Below, piece after piece: positions 1-7,561 of a DNA stretch of 64,000 bases. The notes below the pieces were generated by a model. That model saw only the letters and a list, made by a program, of their open reading frames with translations. It had not been told where the DNA came from and did not search any database. The position numbers and the translations under genes are program-made. The DNA lies in the IMG/VR virus record IMGVR_UViG_3300047121_000347, positions 1 through 64,000 of that record. One strand, written 5' to 3'. Source of the DNA: a virus. Position 1 is the stretch's first letter. Each line of letters begins with the position of its first letter.

Positions 1-100
1 AACGGCAGCTTATAACGGCTCAAGCGTCGGCCCTGTCACGATCAATACAGGTGTTGCGGTGACTGTTGGCACAGATCAGCGTTGGTTAATTTTTGGCTAG
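1..100 (+). CDS. C-terminal end of a fibre-type protein (partial)
   Basis: An open frame enters from the left edge in frame 2 and stops at TAG 98-100, giving 32 residues that end in QRWLIFG. The residues are Thr/Val/Gly/Asn-rich beta-type sequence like the fibre proteins that follow, and the next gene starts 9 bases later. The start and most of the protein lie outside the window, so no function can be given beyond a likely tail-fibre or decoration protein. Confidence 0.6.
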   Translation, partial: TAAYNGSSVGPVTINTGVAVTVGTDQRWLIFG

Positions 101-109
101 GAAATAAAC

Positions 110-526
110 ATGAGTAACTTAAAAGTTCAAGGCAATGCGTCTGGTGCAGGCACACAAACCTTGCAAAGCGCAAATACATCAAGCAGTGTCACAGCGACAC
201 TTCCTGATTTGTCTAGCAACTTTTCACTAGGGTTCTTAAATGTCCCGGTGAGTTCGACAACGACGACGCTGGTTGTAGCTGACGTTGGCAAAGTTGTCTC
301 ACTGTCTGCTGGGATCACAATTCCTGACGCGACTTTTTCAGCCGGTGATGCCATTTCTCTTTACAACAACACCAGCGGCAACTTAACGATTACCTGCTCG
401 ATCACCACGGCTTATATCGCTGGCACTGATAGCGACAAGGCAACGATGACGTTAGCTACAAGAGGTGTGGCGACTATTTTGTTTATTAGCGGAACGGTTT
501 GTGTTGTTACCGGAAGCGTGTCATGA
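110..526 (+). CDS. Small fibre/structural protein
   Basis: A 138-residue protein rich in Ser, Thr, Ala and Val with no charged catalytic signature. Its composition and short beta-strand-like runs resemble phage fibre or fibre-base domains; a segment around residues 40-130 (VVSLSAG, ISLYNN, TRGVATILF) looks like the small beta-sandwich units often repeated in phage tail appendages. It starts 9 bases after the preceding stop and its TGA overlaps the ATG of the next glycine-rich fibre gene at 523, so the two are probably translationally coupled. I do not recognise a named family. Confidence 0.7.
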   Translation: MSNLKVQGNASGAGTQTLQSANTSSSVTATLPDLSSNFSLGFLNVPVSSTTTTLVVADVGKVVSLSAGITIPDATFSAGDAISLYNNTSGNLTITCSITTAYIAGTDSDKATMTLATRGVATILFISGTVCVVTGSVS

Positions 527-2121
527 CAGGCATTATTAATATGTTGTTGGGTGGTGCTGCTAAGAAATTCACCATCATCCAAACCTTCACAGCGACACAA
601 GACTGGACTTGCCCTGCTGGGGTGACTGAGGTTGATTATCTTGTAGTCGGTGGCGGTGGAGGAGCAGGCTTTGGTGCGGGTGGTGGAGGTGGCGCTGGCG
701 GGTATAGAACTGGTACTGCTTTAAGCGTCACTCCTACAAGCACCTACACCATCACAGTTGGTAGTGGCGGCGCTGGTGGCGCTTCTAATCCCTCGGCTGG
801 CACTAGTGGTGGAAATTCAATATTTAGCACTATTACTTCTAATGGTGGCGGCGGGGGCGGTACTAATGCAGGTAGTGGTGCTGGTATTGCTGGTGGAAGT
901 GGCGGCGGCGGAGGAAATAGTTCTGGCGCTGGGGGTGCAGGAAATACACCTTCTACATCTCCATCACAAGGTAATAATGGCGGCACAGGTGGTTCGGGTG
1001 GCACTGGAACAACGTATGCTTCTGCCGGTGGTGGAGGTGCTTCTGCTGTAGGGAGCAATGGAGCCAGCACTTCTCCTTACTCCGGTGGCAATGGGGGCAA
1101 TGGAACCCAAGGCCCATCTTATGCATCTGCATATGGTGGTGCAGGCCCAGGTGGTTCACCTTCTACGGGATATTTTTCTGGTGGTGGCGGTGGTACAGGG
1201 TATAACGCAGGAAGCACTGGCGGGGCGGGTGGTGGCGGTGCTGGCGCTTCTGCTGCTGGTTCTGGTACTGCTGGAGGAACAAATACCGGTGGTGGCGGTG
1301 GCGCAGGAGGCGCAGCAGGCGGCTCCGGCATTGTCATCCTGAAATACCAAGCACCATCACAAACCGTATTCACCTTTAAAGGGTCTGGGGCTTGGGTTTG
1401 CCCGACTGGCGTTACTTCTGTTGATTATCTTGTTGTTGCTGGTGGTGGTGGGGGCGGTACTACTTGCGGAGGAGGTGCAGGAGGTTTTCGTACTGGTACA
1501 AGTTTGTCAGTAACCGCAGGAACTAGTTATACCATCACTGTAGGGGGCGGCGGGGCTGGTTCTCAAGCAAACAATTCGCCCGGCGTAAGTGGGAGTAACT
1601 CTGTATTTAGCACCATAACGTCTACTGGCGGTGGTTATGGGGCTAAAGATGATACCGCGACACCTGGGGGAAGTGGCGGTTCTGGTGGCGGCAGTTCTAT
1701 TGGAACAACAGCAGGACAGGGAAACACCCCATCTACTACACCAAGTCAAGGCAATAACGGCGGTGTTGGCTCAAGTGGTGGCGTTTATGCAGGGGCTGGA
1801 GGGGGCGGCGCAGGGGCTGTCGGTCAAAATGCTCCTAGCACTAGCATTGCTGGGAATGGTGGGAATGGGTCTGCATCTAGCATTACTGGCGCATCCGTGA
1901 CCTATGCCGGTGGCGGTGGCGGTGCTTATAACACCAACTTAGGAAGCGGAACTATTGGAACAGGAGGTACTGGTGGCGGCGGCAGCGGTGGCGATGCTTC
2001 TACAGCAGCGACTGCTGGAACGCCCAATTCAGGAGGTGGTGGTGGTGCATCTATGAATGCAACTGGAGGCCGCGCTAAAGCAGGCGGCTCAGGAATCGTC
2101 ATCATTAAGATCAATCAATAA
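523..2121 (+). CDS. Glycine-rich tail fibre/adhesin with two tandem modules
   Basis: A 532-residue, strongly glycine-rich protein. The start is taken at ATG 523, which overlaps the previous stop as ATGA, rather than at an in-frame ATG at 499 inside the upstream gene. It holds two copies of one module, roughly residues 15-275 and 280-530. Each opens with an aromatic strand (DWTCPAGV or AWVCPTGV), then VDYLVV followed by a glycine run, a YTITVG strand, long GGxGG tracts, and a closing GGSGIVI strand. Such poly-glycine helix arrays are known in phage receptor-binding adhesins and in fibre tips of marine and freshwater phages. A surface-binding role is inferred from composition and from the fibre-gene context. 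Confidence 0.75.
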   Translation: MTGIINMLLGGAAKKFTIIQTFTATQDWTCPAGVTEVDYLVVGGGGGAGFGAGGGGGAGGYRTGTALSVTPTSTYTITVGSGGAGGASNPSAGTSGGNSIFSTITSNGGGGGGTNAGSGAGIAGGSGGGGGNSSGAGGAGNTPSTSPSQGNNGGTGGSGGTGTTYASAGGGGASAVGSNGASTSPYSGGNGGNGTQGPSYASAYGGAGPGGSPSTGYFSGGGGGTGYNAGSTGGAGGGGAGASAAGSGTAGGTNTGGGGGAGGAAGGSGIVILKYQAPSQTVFTFKGSGAWVCPTGVTSVDYLVVAGGGGGGTTCGGGAGGFRTGTSLSVTAGTSYTITVGGGGAGSQANNSPGVSGSNSVFSTITSTGGGYGAKDDTATPGGSGGSGGGSSIGTTAGQGNTPSTTPSQGNNGGVGSSGGVYAGAGGGGAGAVGQNAPSTSIAGNGGNGSASSITGASVTYAGGGGGAYNTNLGSGTIGTGGTGGGGSGGDASTAATAGTPNSGGGGGASMNATGGRAKAGGSGIVIIKINQ

Positions 2122-2129
2122 GAGGTCAC

Positions 2130-2390
2130 ATGAAAAAGATCATGAGGTTTTACGGCATTGATACGGCGATGCACATGCTTCGTCCCAATGCCAAGTGGGA
2201 GATAACCAATAACGTCATTACACGTTGGGATGATCCACGGCCTAAGCCCAGCATGGAAGAGATTTACTGGGTGATGGAAAAGATCAAAGAGTTTGAAGAG
2301 TCAATCCCCACGATCTGGCTTGATGAGGATTGGGAAAAGATTACTGGCGAAAGAAGGATGATTGAAGAGGCTATCGGTGAACCTGCATAA
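2130..2390 (+). CDS. Small conserved phage protein, unknown function
   Basis: An 86-residue acidic, soluble protein. The N-terminal half carries a WEITNNVITRWDD stretch and the C-terminal half is helical and acid-rich (MEEIYWVMEKIKEFEES). It follows the glycine-rich fibre by 8 bases with an AGAGG site before the ATG, and it overlaps the start of the oxygenase gene. Proteins of this size beside fibres are sometimes fibre chaperones or assembly factors, but nothing in the sequence proves that. I do not recognise a domain. Confidence 0.65.
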   Translation: MKKIMRFYGIDTAMHMLRPNAKWEITNNVITRWDDPRPKPSMEEIYWVMEKIKEFEESIPTIWLDEDWEKITGERRMIEEAIGEPA

Positions 2391-2979
2391 CTTATTTCCA
2401 ACGCCAGTAGGTTTTGCAGACCTTGGCCGTGAACTCACGGACGAGGAGATGTTCTTTGTGCGTGAGCTTGAGACTCGGCCTAACATGGGGAATACGACCT
2501 CCACGGATAACTTTGTGCTTCGCAATCCGGCCATGACAAGCCTGCGATCATTCATTGAGGACAGCGTGGCTGAATACTTCAAAGCCACGGTCAATCCCAA
2601 GCACAACGTATCCCTACGCATCACACAAAGCTGGTGCAATTACAGTGAGCAGGGTCAGTATCACCACAAACATGCCCACCCCAATAGCTACATTTCAGGC
2701 GTGTTTTACTTGCAGACCAATCCTGATGACAGGATTTACTTCTACAAAGACGGCTGGCAGCAGATCAAGTTTCCCACCGACAACTGGAATGCGTACAACT
2801 CAGAATCATGGTGGTTTGAGGCATTCACTGGCCGGTTGATTCTTTTCCCTTCATCCTTAACGCATATGGTGCCTACGGTTCAGGGTGAGCAGACACGCAT
2901 TTCATTGAGTTTTAATACCTTCCCTGTGGGTACAGTCGGGGAAGAGATGGATTTAACTGGTTTGAAGCTGGAGGCATAG
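2377..2979 (+). CDS. Putative 2OG-Fe(II) oxygenase
   Basis: A 200-residue protein resembling the TIGR02466/2OG-FeII_Oxy_5 family common in marine and freshwater phages. It opens with LFPTPVGF, which is typical of the family. Around residues 95-112 it has the HHKHAHPNSYISGVFYL block, which supplies the proximal iron ligand and the SGVFY strand. A distal His in LTHMVP near residue 162 and a following arginine (QTRISLSF) fit the remaining iron and 2-oxoglutarate sites. I prefer GTG 2377, preceded by AAGAGG, over TTG 2362. These enzymes hydroxylate proteins or small molecules; the target here is unknown. Its place among fibres and glycosyltransferases suggests modification of virion or surface structures. 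Confidence 0.75.
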   Translation: MNLHNLFPTPVGFADLGRELTDEEMFFVRELETRPNMGNTTSTDNFVLRNPAMTSLRSFIEDSVAEYFKATVNPKHNVSLRITQSWCNYSEQGQYHHKHAHPNSYISGVFYLQTNPDDRIYFYKDGWQQIKFPTDNWNAYNSESWWFEAFTGRLILFPSSLTHMVPTVQGEQTRISLSFNTFPVGTVGEEMDLTGLKLEA

Positions 2980-3291
2980 ATGAGTCATTTCGCAAAGTTA
3001 GACGAGAACAATGTTGTCATCCAAGTCATCGTTGTTGATAACAAAGACACCGCCGACGCAAGCGGTGTTGAGAAGGAATATATCGGCGCAGCCTTCTGCG
3101 AACGACTGCTTGGCGGCACTTGGAAGCAGACTTCGTATAACGGCAACTTCCGCAAGAATTACGCTGGGCTAGGTTATACCTACGACGCAGCGCGTGATGC
3201 CTTCATCCCGCCACGGCCAAGTGATGATGCAACGCTTGATGAAGCGACATGCCAGTGGATTGTTCCAAGCTTAGGAGCTGATTCGGTATGA
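2980..3291 (+). CDS. Fibre-associated protein of cyanophage-type family (copy 1)
   Basis: A 103-residue protein with the pattern MSHFAKLDxNNVV, LLGGTWKQTSYN, FRKNYAGLGYTYDAARDAFIPP and ATCQWIVP. This architecture is frequent next to fibre genes in aquatic phages, where it has no proven function. A paralogue at 4499-4861 shares the same blocks. The gene starts directly after the oxygenase stop, and its TGA overlaps the ATG of the next fibre gene at 3288. The repeated fibre-plus-small-protein arrangement hints at a partner or chaperone of the adjoining fibre; this is inference from order only. Confidence 0.7.
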   Translation: MSHFAKLDENNVVIQVIVVDNKDTADASGVEKEYIGAAFCERLLGGTWKQTSYNGNFRKNYAGLGYTYDAARDAFIPPRPSDDATLDEATCQWIVPSLGADSV

Positions 3292-4490
3292 CTACCAAGA
3301 TCACATCCGCAAACATCACGCAGTCAGGCACATCGGGTATTACCAGTGTGGCGTGGCAGGCCGTGCAGACCACGGGGTTTACGGCTGTGGCTGGCAGGGC
3401 TTATCCGTGTAATACGACTTCCGCAGCATTTACCGTCACGCTACCTGCTAGTCCAGCGGCAGGGAATGTCATCACGCTGACAGATTATGCGGGGACATGG
3501 GGAACTAATAACCTGACGGTAAATCCTAATGGAAATAAGATAAATGGCAGCACATCAAATGCGACATTAAGCACCAACAGAGGATCTGTTCAGCTTGTTT
3601 ATGTGGACAGTACACAGGGCTGGGTTGCTTACTCAGGCTTTGCCGTTACAAGTTTATTAATGCCAATTAATTATCTTGTTGTCGCAGGTGGTGGAGGAGG
3701 GAGTTATTCTGGTGGCGGTGGTGCTGGCGGACTGCTTGAATCTTCTACATCTCTTAATTTAGGAACTGCGTACACAGTCACTGTTGGAGGGCCAGGATCA
3801 GGGTCTCCATCCACTGGAACAAGAATTGGAACAAACGGTTCTAACTCTGTTTTTGCAAGTTTTACGGCTACCGGAGGTGGCTATGGAGGTAATGTTTCAA
3901 ATGGTAATTCCGGCGGTTCTGGAGGCGGGGGTGATGGCGGCACATCTACATCCTATAACGGCGGTCCTGGCACTTCAGGACAGGGGTCTGCTGGCGGTAA
4001 TGGGGGCAGTGGATCAGGGACGTATGGCGCTGGTGGTGGCGGCGGGGCCGGAGGAGTTGGATCAAATGGTACGTCGAGTGCTGAAGGCAACGGTGGCGCT
4101 GGCGTTAACTCTCTTATTACAGGTTCAAGTGTTGGGTATGCCGGCGGCGGCGGCGGCGGCGGCAGGGGCGCTTCTGGTGAAACTGCTGTAACGAAATCAA
4201 CGGCGAGTCATGGAGGCGGCGCAGGTTCAAACAATTCTGGGTCTGCAGGTACAGCGGGTGCTACAAATCGTGGCGGTGGCGGCGGCGGTGCTTATGGCAA
4301 TGGTGCGGCTGGAGTTGTTTCTGCTGGTGGTAACGGCGGTTCTGGTGTTGTCATTATTAAAATTCCGGACACACGCACCGCAACCTTTTCCGGCGGTGTT
4401 ACATCCAGCGTTTCTACAGCAGTTGATGGTTACAAAATATACACCGTCACCGCAACGTCAACGACCTCAGAAACGGTCACATTTAGCTGA
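3288..4490 (+). CDS. Glycine-rich tail fibre protein
   Basis: A 400-residue fibre. Residues 1-120 form a Thr/Val-rich beta domain (TLPASPAAGNVITLTDYAG), the kind that often links a fibre to its neighbour. From residue 125 it repeats the module of the gene at 523: INYLVVAGGGGG, a YTVTVGG strand, GGYGG runs and a closing GGSGVVIIK strand. The C-terminal 30 residues are a short Thr-rich strand region. Its start overlaps the previous stop as ATGA. This is the third copy of the poly-glycine module within 4 kb, pointing to module duplication. A receptor-binding role is inferred. Confidence 0.7.
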   Translation: MTTKITSANITQSGTSGITSVAWQAVQTTGFTAVAGRAYPCNTTSAAFTVTLPASPAAGNVITLTDYAGTWGTNNLTVNPNGNKINGSTSNATLSTNRGSVQLVYVDSTQGWVAYSGFAVTSLLMPINYLVVAGGGGGSYSGGGGAGGLLESSTSLNLGTAYTVTVGGPGSGSPSTGTRIGTNGSNSVFASFTATGGGYGGNVSNGNSGGSGGGGDGGTSTSYNGGPGTSGQGSAGGNGGSGSGTYGAGGGGGAGGVGSNGTSSAEGNGGAGVNSLITGSSVGYAGGGGGGGRGASGETAVTKSTASHGGGAGSNNSGSAGTAGATNRGGGGGGAYGNGAAGVVSAGGNGGSGVVIIKIPDTRTATFSGGVTSSVSTAVDGYKIYTVTATSTTSETVTFS

Positions 4491-4498
4491 GGAATGAC

Positions 4499-4861
4499 AT
4501 GGCACATTTTGCAAAAATTGATAACTTACAAACTGTCGTGTTTGTCACCGTGGGCCGCCAAGAAGATGACGGGAAAGAATTGGAACTATGCGCCAGAACG
4601 GGCGATACCTATCGTCAAACTTCGTACAACACCCGAGGTGGCGTTCACTACGATCCTGATACGGGCCTGCCGTCAGCGGATCAGTCAAAAGCATTCAGAA
4701 AAAACTACGCAGGAATTGGCTACACCTACGATCCCGTTCGTGACGCTTTTATTCCACCAAAACCAACACCAGACGCTGTACTAGATGAAGAGACTTGCCA
4801 GTGGATAGTGCCTGTGGCTGACCCCATCGGTGCTGATTCTGTAGGGGCTGACTCTCTGTGA
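4499..4861 (+). CDS. Fibre-associated protein of cyanophage-type family (copy 2)
   Basis: A 120-residue paralogue of the protein at 2980-3291: MAHFAKIDN, ARTGDTYRQTSYN, FRKNYAGIGYTYDPVRDAFIPP and ETCQWIVP align by eye. It differs by a longer middle (TRGGVHYDPDTGLP) and a C-terminal GADSVGADSL repeat. It follows a glycine-rich fibre, as copy 1 precedes one. Its TGA overlaps the GTG start of the glycosyltransferase gene at 4858. Function is unknown; a fibre partner is the most economical guess. Confidence 0.7.
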   Translation: MAHFAKIDNLQTVVFVTVGRQEDDGKELELCARTGDTYRQTSYNTRGGVHYDPDTGLPSADQSKAFRKNYAGIGYTYDPVRDAFIPPKPTPDAVLDEETCQWIVPVADPIGADSVGADSL

Positions 4862-6144
4862 AATATTCGATTGTCATCCCGACATATAACCATTGCAGTG
4901 ATCTGTTAAAGCCATGCATTGAGTCGATATTCAAATATACCGACATGGGTGAGGTTGAGTTGGTCATTTCGGCCAATGGCTGCAAGGATGAAACGTCGGA
5001 TTACCTCAAATCACTTAAGAAAACCTTTGCCAGTATTGGGTTTGAAAAGCATCTTAAAGTCATTTGGCACGATCAGCCTTTAGGCTATTCTGGGGCCACA
5101 AACGCAGGCATACGCTTTGCCACGGCAGATAAGATCGTCCTGCTCAACAACGATACGGTACTGCTGCCACAACCCAAAAGCCAGTGGTTGCAGATGTTGG
5201 ACAGCGTTTTCAAAAACGAAAGGTGCGGCATCTCATGCGTGATTAAAGGGCCATCAGAGCCAGCAGGAAAGGACTTTGCAGTCTTCTTTTGCGTGATGGT
5301 TCACCGCAAGGTTTTCGATGCTATTGGCCTTCTGAACACCGAGTACGGCGTGGGTGGCGGTGAAGACACAGAGTTCTGCATTGAAGCCGAAAAAGCAGGA
5401 TTTGAGGTCTGTGAATGCGCTCCAAAGGCATGGCAAGACAACATCTTCATCGGTGGCTTTCCCATTTACCATGCTGGCGAAGGCACGGTCCTAGACACAA
5501 ACCTCGTGCCTAATTACCACGACATTTTCCTGCGCAACTCGCTTAAGCTAGCCAAGAAATACAACCCTGAGTGGTATCGCTGGCGGCTATCCAATTATTG
5601 GGAGCGTGCCGTCTTCCTTAAAGGTGATCCGGTCTTCCCTCGTGAGACTACGCGCTATCAGTGGGCGGCTAAGCATGTCCGCGGCAATAAGATCCTTGAG
5701 ATCGGATGCTCAAGTGGTTATGGCCTTCAGTTTATGCCTGACGGCGTGGAATACACAGGCCTTGATTACGACCCCATCATTGTTGAAGTGGCCAAAGAGC
5801 AAAAGTGGGCTGACAGGGCAAACTTTATCAATGCCGACATTAATAAGATCGACCTTGAGCAATACGACACGATCATTGCCTTTGAAGTCATTGAGCACAT
5901 TGATAATGGCCTTGAGGTCCTGCAGAAACTCAAAAAACACTGCAAGAACTTGCTCTTTACCGTACCCATGAATGAGCCGCCAGGCTTTTGGGGACCGCAT
6001 CACAAACTACATGGCTTAAACGAATCGCACTTTCCTGGCTTTGAGTTCAATTACATTGACGAAGAAGGCAACATTTCTGAATGGCCAAAACCGATTGATC
6101 AGCACAACCGCCTGAACCTTCTCATCGGACGCTGGCATGCCTAG
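4858..6144 (+). CDS. GT2 glycosyltransferase fused to a class I methyltransferase
   Basis: A 428-residue two-domain enzyme starting at GTG 4858, which overlaps the upstream stop. Residues 1-240 are a GT-A, family 2 glycosyltransferase: YSIVIPTYNH at the N-terminus, the NNDT metal/nucleotide-sugar site near residue 100, and GGGEDTEFC at the acceptor side. Residues about 265-420 are a Rossmann SAM-dependent methyltransferase with ILEIGCSSGYG (motif I), YTGLDYDP and a central FEVIEHI motif. The fusion would transfer a sugar and methylate it or its acceptor. Together with the next two genes it could decorate virion proteins, host surface polymer or modified DNA bases; the substrate cannot be read from the sequence. 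Confidence 0.8.
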   Translation: MKYSIVIPTYNHCSDLLKPCIESIFKYTDMGEVELVISANGCKDETSDYLKSLKKTFASIGFEKHLKVIWHDQPLGYSGATNAGIRFATADKIVLLNNDTVLLPQPKSQWLQMLDSVFKNERCGISCVIKGPSEPAGKDFAVFFCVMVHRKVFDAIGLLNTEYGVGGGEDTEFCIEAEKAGFEVCECAPKAWQDNIFIGGFPIYHAGEGTVLDTNLVPNYHDIFLRNSLKLAKKYNPEWYRWRLSNYWERAVFLKGDPVFPRETTRYQWAAKHVRGNKILEIGCSSGYGLQFMPDGVEYTGLDYDPIIVEVAKEQKWADRANFINADINKIDLEQYDTIIAFEVIEHIDNGLEVLQKLKKHCKNLLFTVPMNEPPGFWGPHHKLHGLNESHFPGFEFNYIDEEGNISEWPKPIDQHNRLNLLIGRWHA

Positions 6145-7102
6145 CGTTCTTTGCTCAGTCTCAACCCGTGGCCGCACGCACACAACGCTGCCTATGGCGT
6201 TGCAGGCCATCATCAATCAGACCCGCAAGCCCGATAAGCTTGTGATCTTTGATGACAATGATGACCCGCAAGACCTGCGTAGCGATCCGCTTTATCAGCA
6301 ACTCTTTTACATGCTGCAAGCCAAAGAGATTGCCTGGGAGTGGCTCTATGCAGGCAAGAAAGGCCAGCATCACAATCATCAGATGGCCAATTGGATGGGC
6401 TATGACTGGGTGTGGCGAGTGGACGATGATGCACTGCCAGAACCGAATGTCTTGCAAAACCTCTTAAAGCACGCGGGACCGCAAGTCGGCGGTGTGGGTG
6501 GGTCTGTCCTCACGCCACCGCAAGCATTTGAAGGCACAGCAACCGGCAAGATTGAGCAGATCTATGCGGAGCCAAACCTTCAGTGGGGCCGCATCAAGAA
6601 AACTCAAGAAGTTGAGCACTTGCACTGCACGTTTCTCTACCGTGCAGGTGTTTATGACTACAACCTTGCCCTCTCACGCGTGGCACATCGTGAAGAGACG
6701 CTATTCACTTACGGCCTTCACAAGAAGGGCTACAAGCTGCTCGTGGTGCCCAACGCTGTAACCTGGCACTTGAAAGCACCATCAGGTGGTATTCGCATGG
6801 AAAACAGGCAAGAACTGTTTGAGCATGACGAGCAGATCTTTCGCAATACCATGGCCTTCAGAAACAACACGATCGTCGTGCTCAATAGCGGTATGGGCGA
6901 TCACATCGTCTTCTCGCATGTGCTGCCTTACATTAAAGATCCGATCGTCTTTGGTTGCTATCCTGAGATCGTGCCGTCAAAATCGATCGCTGAAGCCCAA
7001 AGTCTTTTTGGCGACATTGAGATGTTTAACATTTACGGCAAGATGCACCATTGGAAATGGCAGTCAAGCCTTGAAGACGCCTATCGGAAGATGTACTTAT
7101 GA
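6137..7102 (+). CDS. GT2 glycosyltransferase with a GT9-like N-lobe appended
   Basis: A 321-residue protein. Residues 1-225 resemble a family 2 glycosyltransferase: VLCSVSTRGR start, QTRKPDKLVIFDDN, and a WRVDDDALPEPN metal site near residue 98. The last 80 residues are different: NTIVVLNSGMGDHIVFSHVLP looks like the N-terminal Rossmann lobe of heptosyltransferase-type (GT9) enzymes, where a G-GD motif precedes the first helix. The matching C-terminal lobe is in the next gene, which starts in the ATGA of this stop. The gene overlaps the preceding stop by 8 bases. The GT9 reading is by eye and less certain than the GT2 domain. Confidence 0.7.
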   Translation: MPSVLCSVSTRGRTHTTLPMALQAIINQTRKPDKLVIFDDNDDPQDLRSDPLYQQLFYMLQAKEIAWEWLYAGKKGQHHNHQMANWMGYDWVWRVDDDALPEPNVLQNLLKHAGPQVGGVGGSVLTPPQAFEGTATGKIEQIYAEPNLQWGRIKKTQEVEHLHCTFLYRAGVYDYNLALSRVAHREETLFTYGLHKKGYKLLVVPNAVTWHLKAPSGGIRMENRQELFEHDEQIFRNTMAFRNNTIVVLNSGMGDHIVFSHVLPYIKDPIVFGCYPEIVPSKSIAEAQSLFGDIEMFNIYGKMHHWKWQSSLEDAYRKMYL

Positions 7103-7557
7103 TTCTGATCGCGCCATTTGCCAAGCAATTACGCAACGGCAAAGAGAATCCCAAGAACTATCCCTTTTGGGATGAGTTGATTCGTCTGATTGATCAACCC
7201 ATTATTCAGGTCGGGGTTGAAGGCGAAAAGCAGCTAGTAGCGGACTTTCGCAAGAATCTTCCCATCGTTGAAGTGCGTAAACTCATTCAGCAGTGTGAGA
7301 CTTGGATCTCTTGCGATTCATTCCTGCAGCATCTTGGATGGGATGAGGGCAAACAAGGTATTGTTTTGTGGTCAGTTTCTGATCCGCTAATCTTCGGGCA
7401 TCCTGAGAATATCAACCTTCTGAAGGACCGCTCTTTACTGGCTCCTAATCAGTTTTTATGGTGGGAGCATACTGAACACGACCCGAGCAAATTTGTTTCA
7501 CCCCAAACGGTAATAAACGCGCTAAAATTATTTAATCAAGAATTGGTATCAGGGTGA
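7099..7557 (+). CDS. GT9/heptosyltransferase-like C-terminal lobe protein
   Basis: A 152-residue protein with the layout of the C-terminal half of GT9-type glycosyltransferases: ILIAPFAKQLRNGKENP (phosphate-contact start), FWDELIRLI, IIQVGVEGEKQL, then a helix RKLIQQCETWISCDSF with LQHLGW and GIVLWS. The gene lacks an N-terminal acceptor lobe, which appears at the end of the preceding gene. The two genes overlap as ATGA, so they may act as a split enzyme. Whether this is a real adaptation or an old frameshift cannot be told from sequence alone. Confidence 0.65.
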   Translation: MILIAPFAKQLRNGKENPKNYPFWDELIRLIDQPIIQVGVEGEKQLVADFRKNLPIVEVRKLIQQCETWISCDSFLQHLGWDEGKQGIVLWSVSDPLIFGHPENINLLKDRSLLAPNQFLWWEHTEHDPSKFVSPQTVINALKLFNQELVSG

Positions 7558-7561
7558 CATC

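Noticed and set aside
744-1373. Pro/Ala-rich open frames on the - strand within the glycine-rich fibre
   Set aside because: They are antisense reflections of GGT/GGC runs and have no start signals.
2362-2376. TTG start for the oxygenase
   Set aside because: GTG 2377 has AAGAGG at good distance and gives the family-typical N-terminus; the 15 extra bases add nothing conserved.
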